Below, one piece after another: positions 51,495-60,379 of a DNA stretch of 64,000 nt. This DNA is from MFD09286-c1 sp963701015. GTDB taxonomy: Bacteria > Bacteroidota > Bacteroidia > Bacteroidales > DTGW01. Position 1 is the first letter of the stretch. The number at the start of each line of letters is the position of its first letter. Position numbers and translations under genes: made by a program. Location: NCBI GenBank assembly GCA_963701015.1, contig OY969556.1:1302001-1366000 (forward strand), written 5' to 3'. The notes below the pieces were generated by a model. That model was not told the DNA's origin, made no database searches, and saw only the letters and a program-made list of their open reading frames with translations.

Positions 51495-53006
51495 ATGCGT
51501 TATTTGTTAAATATACTATTTTTTAATTTTGTTTATTTAAATCTATTTGCTCAAACCGATCCGATAGCTGAAACCAAAAGAGAAGGTGATATAGCTTTTA
51601 TCTGTGGCCAATATTCTGTTGCATTTGAAAAATACTCGAAAGCTCTCGATTCTTTTCCTGATAATTATTATTTACAATCAATGAAAAAGTTTAGCCATAT
51701 TTTTATTGATAGCAGTAAAAATTATAATGAAGCTTTAACAGATTTGAATATTCCAACTACAATAAAAAATTTACCCATTCCTGTAAAACTCAATATTCGC
51801 AATCAATTAATAAAAGTGTGCAGAGCAGGAAACAATGGTAGTATCATTTATAGTTTTAATAATGATGAAAATTATACAATATATCAAATATCCAAGGAAG
51901 GTAATAAATGGAGGGCACCTAGAAAAATTTTCACTTTCCCGGAATCAGATCCCGTTTATTTTCTTTCATCTGTGAGTTTTGACGGAAAACGGATATATTT
52001 TACAAAATATGATAAGTTGGGAAGTACCATATTTGTTAGCAATCTTATTGGAAGCAGATGGGAAGACTTAAAAATAGTCTTCCCTAACAATGATTTAAGT
52101 TATATAAATGCACATGCTTTTGAAAGCAATGATGGAAAAACATTGTTTTTTGCCAGTAATAGACCTGGAGGTTTTGGCGGCATGGATATTTATAAATGCG
52201 AAAATATAGGCAAAGACTTATGGGGACCAGCCGTAAATTTGGGAGATTCAATTAATACCAATAAAGATGAAGATGTACCTGTTTGGAATACCGAAAGTAA
52301 TATTCTTTGTTTTTCCTCAACCGGCTATGATTCGCAAGGAGGTTATGATATATTCTTTTCGCAATTTGAAAACGGTAATTTTAGAAAACCAGTTAACGCT
52401 GGCGTTTTATATAATTCAGAAAGTGATAATTATTACGAATTTCCAGTTTCTCAAATGATTGGTTTTGTTGAAAAAAATTATATTCAAATTGCATTTAAAA
52501 GCAACAATCCAAAAGATTATCTGGCTGAGATTGTTGAAAAGAAAGAAGTTCCAATGTCAGTTTTTAAAAATGTCGATACAATTACCAATGTTGTTCCTGA
52601 GAACAAAGTCGATACTTTCCCTAAGGAAGTTGCAATTAATAAAGTGGATACTATCAATACACCTGTAATTGATAAGAAACCAGATACTCTTTCAAAACAA
52701 ATTTCAATTCAGCAAAATATTATTGATTCAATTAAACCACAGGCATTTGTACAGGTAATGAATACAACTGATAAAGAAATTTTTTACACAGTTCAGCTAA
52801 CTGCAAATAAGGGAACAATTGATTTTACCAGGTTTAAAGATATACCGGATTTAGTGAAATGGAATGGAAATGATGGCTATACACGCTGTACGAGTGGCGA
52901 ATTTAAAAATATTCATGATGCCTATACAAAAATGTTATTTTATGTAAATTCAGGTTATAAAGATGCTTTTGTAAGGAAAATATCCAATATACCGGGATTT
53001 AAATAG
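51495..53006 (+). CDS. Exported PD40 beta-propeller protein with C-terminal SPOR-like domain
   Basis: 503 residues. Signal peptide (about 1-19), a TPR pair (about 25-70), WD40-like PD40 repeats (about 100-330; LFFASNRPGGFGGMDIYKC, NILCFSSTGYDSQGGYDIFFSQ), a Thr/Asp/Lys linker (about 350-420), and a C-terminal SPOR-like domain (FYTVQLTA ... DGYTRCTSGEFKNIHDAYTKMLFYVNSGYKDAFV) that would bind peptidoglycan. The domain plan recalls outer-membrane-associated envelope proteins of Bacteroidota, including type IX accessory proteins, but no OmpA domain is present. Function inferred only. Confidence 0.85.
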   Translation: MRYLLNILFFNFVYLNLFAQTDPIAETKREGDIAFICGQYSVAFEKYSKALDSFPDNYYLQSMKKFSHIFIDSSKNYNEALTDLNIPTTIKNLPIPVKLNIRNQLIKVCRAGNNGSIIYSFNNDENYTIYQISKEGNKWRAPRKIFTFPESDPVYFLSSVSFDGKRIYFTKYDKLGSTIFVSNLIGSRWEDLKIVFPNNDLSYINAHAFESNDGKTLFFASNRPGGFGGMDIYKCENIGKDLWGPAVNLGDSINTNKDEDVPVWNTESNILCFSSTGYDSQGGYDIFFSQFENGNFRKPVNAGVLYNSESDNYYEFPVSQMIGFVEKNYIQIAFKSNNPKDYLAEIVEKKEVPMSVFKNVDTITNVVPENKVDTFPKEVAINKVDTINTPVIDKKPDTLSKQISIQQNIIDSIKPQAFVQVMNTTDKEIFYTVQLTANKGTIDFTRFKDIPDLVKWNGNDGYTRCTSGEFKNIHDAYTKMLFYVNSGYKDAFVRKISNIPGFK

Positions 53007-53021
53007 ACCATGTGAAATTAA

Positions 53022-53058
53022 AAAACCTTACTTCTCAGAATTGTAAGGTTTTCTATTT
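53022..53058 (+). terminator. Rho-independent terminator
   Basis: AAAACCTTAC (53022-53031) pairs with GTAAGGTTTT (53043-53052) over an 11-base loop, followed by a short T-rich tail. It lies between the PD40-SPOR gene and the converging tRNA gene. Confidence 0.8.
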
Positions 53059-53063
53059 TGAAG

Positions 53064-53137
53064 TGATTCCGGGGCGATTCGAACGCCCGACCCACAGCTT
53101 AGAAGGCTGTTGCTCTATCCAGCTGAGCTACGGAACC
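53064..53137 (-). tRNA. tRNA-Arg (anticodon TCT)
   Basis: 74 bases. On the minus strand: acceptor GGTTCCG pairs with CGGAATC (one G-T pair) with A as discriminator base; D arm GCTCAGCTGGATAGAGC; anticodon stem ACAGC/GCTGT with loop CTTCTAA, giving anticodon TCT for AGA codons; T loop GTTCGAATC. CCA is not encoded. The intact cloverleaf makes it functional. Confidence 0.95.
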
Positions 53138-53173
53138 ATTTTTTTATATTTCGAAGCGCAAATTTAAAAAAAA

Positions 53174-54109
53174 TTAAATACCGCCACCCATCTCGAACAA
53201 CATTTCACGTGGACGCCCCTGAATAACTCGTGAATTGGGCGGTAAATTTTGTGTTATCCATACATTTCCGCCTATTGTTGAACCTTTTCCAATAGTTATC
53301 CGGCCTAAAATTGTAGCACCTGCATATATTGTAACATCGTCTTCAACTATCGGATGCCGAGGAACTCCTTTCACTGGGTTGCCTTCCGGGTCGAGCTTAA
53401 AACTTCTGGCGCCCAAAGTTACTCCCTGGTATAATTTTACATTGTTGCCAATAATACATGTTTCTCCAATTACTACACCCGTTCCATGATCAATTACAAA
53501 GTCTTCGCCAATCTCAGCTCCAGGATGAATATCAATGCCGGTTTCAGAATGGGCCATTTCGGAAATTATTCTTGGTATAACAGGAACATTTAATTTTAAA
53601 AGTGCATGTGCAATTCTGTAATTTGTAACAGCTTTAATTGCAGGGTAAGCAAAAATTATTTCACCTAAACCTTTGGCTGCCGGATCGTACAAATACATTG
53701 CACGAACGTCTTTTGCAAGTTTTTCACGTATTTCAGGTAACTGGTTTAAAAATTTCACTACTACACTTTCTGAACTTTCTTTACAGGTATTACAACTGTC
53801 GCAATTATTGTCTTCACATGAAAAGCAGTATCCATGTTGTAATTGACCAATTAGCAACTTTACCAGCTTATCAATATTAATTCCCATATGGAATTTAATA
53901 GAATCTGCCCGTACAGCAGTATCTCCAAAATAACCTGGGAAAATAATTTCTTTTAATAGCTCAATAATTTCTTTTACAGACTTTACCGATAACATTTCTT
54001 CGTTCAGTTCAGGCTTATGGTAAACCTTTTCATACGATATTGGATCGGACAATTTTTCGACTGCCCAAGATAAAGCGTTAACTACTTCAATTTTATAACT
54101 TCCCGCCAT
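53174..54109 (-). CDS. cysE: Serine O-acetyltransferase
   Basis: 311 residues; makes O-acetylserine for cysteine biosynthesis in the cytosol. The N-terminal helical half contains a cysteine-rich insert (CFSCEDNNCDSCNTC) seen in the Bacteroidota form of the enzyme. The C-terminal left-handed beta-helix has the catalytic HSETGIDIHPGAEIG and DHGTGVVIGETCIIG motifs (His and Asp) and the GNVWITQNLPPNSRV end. Single gene, its downstream end next to the tRNA gene. Confidence 0.93.
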   Translation of the reverse strand: MAGSYKIEVVNALSWAVEKLSDPISYEKVYHKPELNEEMLSVKSVKEIIELLKEIIFPGYFGDTAVRADSIKFHMGINIDKLVKLLIGQLQHGYCFSCEDNNCDSCNTCKESSESVVVKFLNQLPEIREKLAKDVRAMYLYDPAAKGLGEIIFAYPAIKAVTNYRIAHALLKLNVPVIPRIISEMAHSETGIDIHPGAEIGEDFVIDHGTGVVIGETCIIGNNVKLYQGVTLGARSFKLDPEGNPVKGVPRHPIVEDDVTIYAGATILGRITIGKGSTIGGNVWITQNLPPNSRVIQGRPREMLFEMGGGI

Positions 54110-54157
54110 TATAATTTTATTGAAACTTATTTATGCAATTTTAGCAATAATAAAACA

Positions 54158-54204
54158 GAAGTCTCAATATCCATCAAATAAATTTTAATGAATATTGAGA
54201 CTTC
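54158..54204. terminator. Thirteen-base perfect hairpin between the sigma gene and cysE
   Basis: GAAGTCTCAATAT (54158-54170) / ATATTGAGACTTC (54192-54204), with a 21-base AT-rich loop. On the minus strand it follows the sigma-factor gene and is trailed by a TTTTATTATT stretch, so it probably terminates that transcript. Confidence 0.75.
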
Positions 54205-54222
54205 ATGGTAATTCGAAAAAGT

Positions 54223-54813
54223 TTATGCCCTGGTAAGGCTAATTTCTTTTTCCTGTATTAATTTCCTTAAATTAATTAACGCATAACGCATTCGGCCTAA
54301 AGCAGTATTTATGCTGACATTTGTTGTTTCGGCAATTTCTTTAAAACTTAAGCCGACATAATGTCTTAAAATAACAACTTCCTTTTGGTCTTCAGGCAAA
54401 AAATTTATAAGTTTTCTAACATCTGCACTAATTTGATCATCAATAATTGACTCTTCAATGTTAATTTCCGAAAGTTTTTTAGAATTGAAAATAGAAACTT
54501 CATTACTATCGTTGGATATAACATTTAGTTGCTTTTCTTTCCTGAAATGATCAATGATAAGATTATGAGCAATTCGCATTACCCATGAAACAAACTTACC
54601 ATCATCGTGATACTTCGCTTGGAGCAACGATTTAATTACTTTAATAAAAGTGTCCTGAAAAATATCTTCAGCAAGTTGCTGATTACGCACAACCAAATAT
54701 ATATAGCTATATACCTTGTTTTTGTGACGAATAATAAGTTGTTCAATGCTTGATTGGTCGCCTTGTATAAACCTTGCTACAAGCTCCTGATCGGAAAAAT
54801 TCAATTTCTCCAC
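54223..54813 (-). CDS. ECF-type RNA polymerase sigma factor (RpoE-like)
   Basis: 196 residues with a GTG start. Region 2 (RHKNKVYSYIYLVVRNQQLAEDIFQDTFIKVIKSL) and region 4 (FLPEDQKEVVILRHYVGLSFKEIAETTNVSINTALGRMRYALINLRKLI) are complete and typical of the large Bacteroidota ECF group that includes housekeeping-like RpoE factors. No anti-sigma gene adjoins it. It is divergent from uvrA. Confidence 0.93.
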   Translation of the reverse strand: MEKLNFSDQELVARFIQGDQSSIEQLIIRHKNKVYSYIYLVVRNQQLAEDIFQDTFIKVIKSLLQAKYHDDGKFVSWVMRIAHNLIIDHFRKEKQLNVISNDSNEVSIFNSKKLSEINIEESIIDDQISADVRKLINFLPEDQKEVVILRHYVGLSFKEIAETTNVSINTALGRMRYALINLRKLIQEKEISLTRA

Positions 54814-54930
54814 AACTACCTCCTATTTTAATTAATTAGTTGCGTAAATGTTTTCCGATAGGCAATTCTTTTTTTTAATTGTTAATTTGAAAGGACGAAA
54901 ATAATAAAATTTTTTTTACTTCAAAATTTT

Positions 54931-54938
54931 TACCTTTG
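54931..54938 (+). promoter_or_regulatory. Probable -7 element for uvrA
   Basis: TACCTTTG, a full match to TAnnTTTG, about 97 bases before the uvrA ATG. No palindrome like those in front of dinB is seen here, so there is no sign of control by the S24 repressor. Confidence 0.5.
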
Positions 54939-55034
54939 AATCTTCATTTTTTACAAAGAATATAAACTTTACTGTTAAAAAAAGTTTTTTCAAAAGCATT
55001 CCTGTTAAATAACTTAAATTGTATTACAAATATT

Positions 55035-57842
55035 ATGCCGAAGCCTAAATTTGATGAAAATATTTTAATAAAAGGAGCCAGGGTAAATAATCTTCAAAAT
55101 ATTTCAGTTGAAATTCCCCGAAATAAATTGGTTGTAATTACCGGACTTTCAGGCTCCGGTAAATCTTCATTAGCTTTTGATACTTTATATGCCGAAGGTC
55201 AAAGACGTTATGTCGAAAGCCTTTCAGCATATGCCCGTCAATTTTTAGGAAGGATAAACAAACCCGAAGTAGATTTTATTCACGGTATTCCACCGGCTAT
55301 TGCAATTGAACAAAAAGTAAATACTTCAAATCCCAGGTCAACAGTTGGCACATCTACTGAAATATACGAATATTTAAAACTATTGTATGCCAGAATTGGT
55401 CGTACCTATTCCCCTGTTTCCGGGAAGGAAGTGAAAAAACACAGTGTTACTGATGTGGTAAATAAAATAAAGCACTATCCCGAAGGTGAAAAAATTCTGC
55501 TTATTGCATTGGTGAAACCTGAAATTAAAAATCTTTCAAATTATCTTACCGAATATAAAAAAGAAGGGCTGACCCGAATTTTTAAAAATAACAAAGTAGT
55601 TAAAATTGAAGATTTGAAAAGTCCCGAAGAAATTTTGGATGAAAATAATTTAATTAATTTAGTAATAGACAGGTTGCAGGTTTCTAAGAATGACGATTTT
55701 TTAAGCCAATGTGGAGATAGTGTTCAATCGGCTATGCTTATTGGCAAAGGGGTTTGTTTATTAAAAGCATTGGATTCTGATGAATTAAGTGAATTTTCAG
55801 TCCGTTTTGAAGAGGATGGAATTGAGTTTGAAGAACCATCGGTACACATGTTTTCGTTCAATAGCCCGCTTGGTGCTTGTCCGCGCTGCGAGGGATATGG
55901 AAAAATAATTGGTATTGATCCAGATTTGGTTTTTCCCGATAAAAGTCTTTCAATATACAATGATGCTGTGGCTTGTTGGCGTGGAGAAACATTTAGTACA
56001 TGGAAAGAAAAGCTGGTATATAATGCTGCAAAATTTGATTTCCCAATACATCGACCTTTTAATGAACTTACGAAACAGCAAATTCAACTTATTTGGACAG
56101 GAAATAAATATTTCGAAGGCTTAAATAGTTTTTTCGGAGAACTTGAAGAAAAAATTTATAAGATTCAAAATAGGGTTATGCTTGCTCGTTACAGGGGAAA
56201 AACTATCTGTAACGATTGCAATGGTTCAAGATTGAAGAAACAGGCTTCGTATGTTAAAATTGACAACAAGGCAATCACCGATTTGGTTTTAATGCAGGTT
56301 AAAGATTTGAAACAATTTTTCGACCAAATTAAATTGCGTGAATCAGATAACAAAATTGCTGGCAGACTTTTGGTTGAAATAAAAAACAGGATTGATTTTT
56401 TAACCAATGTTGGTTTAGGCTATTTAACTTTGAACCGGTTATCATCAACACTTTCGGGTGGCGAGTCGCAGCGTATTAATTTGGCAACTGCACTCGGAAG
56501 TAGTTTGGTAGGTTCGTTATATATTTTAGATGAACCCAGTATTGGGTTGCATTCGCGTGATACCGAATTGCTGATTAAGGTTTTGCAACATTTAAAAAAT
56601 TTAGGGAATACAGTTGTGGTGGTTGAGCATGATGAGGAAATTATGCGAAGTGCCGATCACATTATTGATATTGGTCCTTTTGCAGGCAGGTTGGGTGGAA
56701 AAGTTATTTTTGAAGGGGATCATAAAAAATTACAAAATGAAAAAGACAGCTTAACGGCATTATTTCTGAACGGAAGTGAAATAATTTCTGTTCCTAAACC
56801 TCGCAGAAAATGGTCGAATTTTATAAAACTCGATGGTGTTAGGGAAAATAACCTGAAAGGTTTTAATGTAAAAATACCATTGCAAATAATGACTGTAATT
56901 ACTGGGGTTAGCGGGTCAGGGAAATCATCTTTGGTTAAAACAATATTATATCCATCATTAAACAGGATTATAAGTGGGAGTGGAGATAAGCCAGGAAATT
57001 TTGATAAAATATCTGGCGATATTCAATTGATAACCGGCCTGGAATATGTCGATCAAAATCCGATTGGTAAATCTTCCCGTTCAAATCCGGTAACTTATAT
57101 GAAGGCATATGACGAAATAAGAAAGTTATACGCCTCACAGGCTGAATCAATGCATTTAGGATATACGCCAACCCATTTTTCATTTAATGTTGATGGCGGC
57201 AGGTGCGAAGAATGTCAAGGCGAAGGTATGATTAAAGTTGAAATGCAGTTTATGGCCGATGTTAAATTGATTTGTGAAAGTTGTCATGGAATGCGTTTTA
57301 AGGAAGATATTCTGGAAGTGAAATATCTTGGGAAAAATATTTATGATGTTTTAGAAATGACAGTTGAGGAAGCAATTGAATTTTTTGATAAAAAACCAGG
57401 AACAATTCAAAAAAGGATTGTTGAAAAAATGCAACCATTAGCTGATGTTGGCTTAGGATATATAAAATTAGGACAATCGTCAAGTACCTTAAGCGGCGGT
57501 GAAAGTCAGCGTGTAAAATTAGCTAGTTTCATAAGCAAAGACAGCAGTAACATGGGACCAACCATGTTTATTTTTGATGAACCTACAACCGGCTTACACT
57601 TCCATGACATCCGTAAATTACTCGATGCTTTTAATGCTTTAATTAAAAAAGGACACACACTTGTTATTATTGAACATAACCTAGAAATAATAAAATGTGC
57701 AGATTGGATTATTGACCTTGGTCCTGAAGGTGGCGATGAAGGCGGTTATTTGCTGTTTGAAGGCACTCCAGAAAATTTGGTTAATTGCGAGAAGTCCTTT
57801 ACCGGCCAATATTTGAATGAAAAGCTAATGGTTAAAAATTAA
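55035..57842 (+). CDS. uvrA: Excinuclease ABC subunit A
   Basis: 935 residues, the usual length. Damage-recognition ATPase of nucleotide excision repair. First Walker A GLSGSGKSS, second GVSGSGKSS; two ABC signatures (LSGGESQR) and Walker B segments (LYILDEPSIGLH, MFIFDEPTTGLH). Zinc-binding cysteine pairs CPRCEGYG/CNDCNGSR and CEECQGEG/CESCHGMR are intact. It is followed 33 bases later by copA on the same strand, possibly in one transcript. Confidence 0.97.
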   Translation: MPKPKFDENILIKGARVNNLQNISVEIPRNKLVVITGLSGSGKSSLAFDTLYAEGQRRYVESLSAYARQFLGRINKPEVDFIHGIPPAIAIEQKVNTSNPRSTVGTSTEIYEYLKLLYARIGRTYSPVSGKEVKKHSVTDVVNKIKHYPEGEKILLIALVKPEIKNLSNYLTEYKKEGLTRIFKNNKVVKIEDLKSPEEILDENNLINLVIDRLQVSKNDDFLSQCGDSVQSAMLIGKGVCLLKALDSDELSEFSVRFEEDGIEFEEPSVHMFSFNSPLGACPRCEGYGKIIGIDPDLVFPDKSLSIYNDAVACWRGETFSTWKEKLVYNAAKFDFPIHRPFNELTKQQIQLIWTGNKYFEGLNSFFGELEEKIYKIQNRVMLARYRGKTICNDCNGSRLKKQASYVKIDNKAITDLVLMQVKDLKQFFDQIKLRESDNKIAGRLLVEIKNRIDFLTNVGLGYLTLNRLSSTLSGGESQRINLATALGSSLVGSLYILDEPSIGLHSRDTELLIKVLQHLKNLGNTVVVVEHDEEIMRSADHIIDIGPFAGRLGGKVIFEGDHKKLQNEKDSLTALFLNGSEIISVPKPRRKWSNFIKLDGVRENNLKGFNVKIPLQIMTVITGVSGSGKSSLVKTILYPSLNRIISGSGDKPGNFDKISGDIQLITGLEYVDQNPIGKSSRSNPVTYMKAYDEIRKLYASQAESMHLGYTPTHFSFNVDGGRCEECQGEGMIKVEMQFMADVKLICESCHGMRFKEDILEVKYLGKNIYDVLEMTVEEAIEFFDKKPGTIQKRIVEKMQPLADVGLGYIKLGQSSSTLSGGESQRVKLASFISKDSSNMGPTMFIFDEPTTGLHFHDIRKLLDAFNALIKKGHTLVIIEHNLEIIKCADWIIDLGPEGGDEGGYLLFEGTPENLVNCEKSFTGQYLNEKLMVKN

Positions 57843-57875
57843 ATTTCTGAATTTATAGCATAATTATAAAAGAAA

Positions 57876-60308
57876 GTGGCTAAAATTAAAAGTATAATAA
57901 TGCCCGTAGTTGGTATGTCGTGTACCAATTGTGCATCTGCAATTGAAACAAATGTTCGTAAACTGCCAGGAATTAAAGAAGCAAATGTTGATTATGCAGG
58001 AGAAAAACTGAGTGTTCATATTGACACCGACCTTATTAACGAAAGCGACATTATTTCATGTGTAAAACGCATTGGATATTCAATTGCAACCGGTAAACTT
58101 GAATTACCTGTTATTGGATTACAAGACAATACTGATGCTTTAACATTAGAAAAAATTCTTGCAAAACAAAATGGTATTCTTACAGTGGATGTTAGTTATG
58201 TTACTGAAATGCTTTCACTCGAATATATTCCGGGAACCATTAGCATTTCTGATATTGCTGGAATAGTAAAAACCTCCGGTTTCGAAATCATTAAAGCATC
58301 CGAACAGGAACAGTTTTATGATGCCGAGGCAAATGTGCGCAATTCTGAAATTAAAAACCAAAAGGAATTATTAATAATTGGGATACTGTTTTCTGTCCCA
58401 CTTATTGCTTATAGCATGGTTCGAAATATGAGCATGTTTAGCTTTAAACATGATCTATTTGTAATGCTTTTTTTTGCAACAATTGTACAATTTATTGTTG
58501 GTTGGCAGTTTTATATTGGTGCTTTTAAAAGTCTCAGGTTTGGCAGTGCAAATATGGATGTACTAATTATGTTGGGTTCATCGACAGCTTATTTCTCAAG
58601 CTTATTTGTAACTATAGGTATAATTAAAAGTCCACATGTTTATTTCGAAACAGGGGCTGCAATAATAACTTTAATCCGGTTAGGTAAATTTCTTGAAGCA
58701 CGCGCCAAGGGCAAAACTTCGGAAGCCTTGAAAGCTTTGATGGGATTACGGGCAAAAACTGCCTATGTTATTGAAGATGGTGCTGAAGTTGAAATTGATA
58801 TTGATCAGGTTAAAGTTGGAGATACACTTTTAGTACGTCCGGGTGAAAAAATTCCGGTTGACGGGATTGTAATTGAAGGCCATTCATATGTTGAAGAATC
58901 TATGGTAACCGGGGAATCAATGCCGGTAAGCAAGGGTGTGGGCGATAAAGTTATTGGTGCTACAATTAATAAGGAAGGCCTAATTAAGTTTGAAGCCACG
59001 CAGGTTGGGAAAAATACCACATTGTCACAAATAGTTCAACTTGTTAAAGAAGCTCAAGCCAGCAAAGCACCTATTCAAAAAATGACAGATGAAATTGGGA
59101 AATATTTTGTACCCATTATTATTGGCATTGCATTGCTTACTTTTACTGGTTGGATATGGTTGGGGCATTTGACATGGACTTTGGCAATTATAAATGCAAT
59201 TGCTGTTCTGGTTATTGCATGTCCATGTGTTATTGGATTAGCAACGCCAACTGCAATTATTGTAGGAACTTCAAAAGGAGCTGAATACGGAATCTTATTT
59301 AAGAATAGCGAAATTCTTGAAAAAACTGGTAAAATAAATTATATCGTTTTTGACAAAACAGGAACTATTACTCATGGACAACCTAAATTAACAGATATAA
59401 TTCCCTTAAATAATTATACTGCCGAAAATGTCCTACACTTGGCGGCAAGCGCTGAAAAAGGATCGGAACATCCTTTAGGCAGGGCTATTGTAAATGCAGC
59501 TATTGACAAAGGATTTATATTATCTGAACCTGAAAGATTCAGGGCATATGGAGGAATAGGTATTCGAGCCACAGTAGATGGGAATTCCATGTTAGTTGGA
59601 AATACAAAATTGATTCAAAATGAAAGTATTAATATTGATGCCATCTCAGACGAAATAACAAAATTACAAGTCGAAGGTAAAACTGTAATGATAGTTGCTG
59701 CAAAAGATATAAATAGTGATGTACAAGCATTACCAATCGGATTACTGGCAGTTGCAGATACTGTTAAACCGGGAGCTGAAAAAGCTATTGCCGAATTGAA
59801 AAAGCTAGGCATTGAAATTATGATGATTACCGGAGATAATAAATATACTGCTGCGGCAATAGCAAAACAGGTTGGAATTCTGCATGTAATTTCTGAGGTT
59901 TTGCCTGGTGGAAAGGCTGATACGATTAAAAAATTACAAACAACGAAATATATTGATAAAAATTTTCCAATAGTCGCAATGGTAGGTGATGGAATAAATG
60001 ATGCACCAGCTCTGGCCCAAGCTGATGTAGGAATTGCGATTGGAACAGGAACCGATATTGCTATTGCAACAGCCGGAATAACTTTATTAAGCGGTGAACT
60101 GGCTGGTATTGTTCGCTCTATATCACTTTCAAAAGGTACCGGAAAAACGATAGTCCAAAATTTAATTTGGGCACTATTCTATAATGTAATATTAATTCCT
60201 GTGGCTGCGTTTGGTTTTTTAAACCCCATGTTTGCTGCTGCAGCTATGGCATTTAGCTCAATATTTGTAGTAACAAACAGTTTACGCTTAAGAGCTTACA
60301 AAGTTTAA
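57876..60308 (+). CDS. copA: Copper-exporting P1B-type ATPase
   Basis: 810 residues from a GTG start; an ATG nine codons later is possible. The first heavy-metal domain has GMSCTNC (Cys16, Cys19). A second HMA-like fold (about 75-140) lacks the CxxC and reads GLQDNTDAL. Eight membrane helices carry the metal site CPC (449-451). Phosphorylated Asp493 is in DKTGT; also TGES, the SEHPLGRAI His-Pro motif, TGDN and GDGINDAPALAQADVG. It exports Cu+ from the cytosol. The sequence CPCVIGLATPTA differs slightly from the common CPCALGLATPTA. Confidence 0.95.
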   Translation: MAKIKSIIMPVVGMSCTNCASAIETNVRKLPGIKEANVDYAGEKLSVHIDTDLINESDIISCVKRIGYSIATGKLELPVIGLQDNTDALTLEKILAKQNGILTVDVSYVTEMLSLEYIPGTISISDIAGIVKTSGFEIIKASEQEQFYDAEANVRNSEIKNQKELLIIGILFSVPLIAYSMVRNMSMFSFKHDLFVMLFFATIVQFIVGWQFYIGAFKSLRFGSANMDVLIMLGSSTAYFSSLFVTIGIIKSPHVYFETGAAIITLIRLGKFLEARAKGKTSEALKALMGLRAKTAYVIEDGAEVEIDIDQVKVGDTLLVRPGEKIPVDGIVIEGHSYVEESMVTGESMPVSKGVGDKVIGATINKEGLIKFEATQVGKNTTLSQIVQLVKEAQASKAPIQKMTDEIGKYFVPIIIGIALLTFTGWIWLGHLTWTLAIINAIAVLVIACPCVIGLATPTAIIVGTSKGAEYGILFKNSEILEKTGKINYIVFDKTGTITHGQPKLTDIIPLNNYTAENVLHLAASAEKGSEHPLGRAIVNAAIDKGFILSEPERFRAYGGIGIRATVDGNSMLVGNTKLIQNESINIDAISDEITKLQVEGKTVMIVAAKDINSDVQALPIGLLAVADTVKPGAEKAIAELKKLGIEIMMITGDNKYTAAAIAKQVGILHVISEVLPGGKADTIKKLQTTKYIDKNFPIVAMVGDGINDAPALAQADVGIAIGTGTDIAIATAGITLLSGELAGIVRSISLSKGTGKTIVQNLIWALFYNVILIPVAAFGFLNPMFAAAAMAFSSIFVVTNSLRLRAYKV

Positions 60309-60379
60309 ATTTTTTGGATTTTCTCGAATAAAATTTAAACTAGTCAGATTATTACAAACCTTTTTATTCTTGTAATTTA

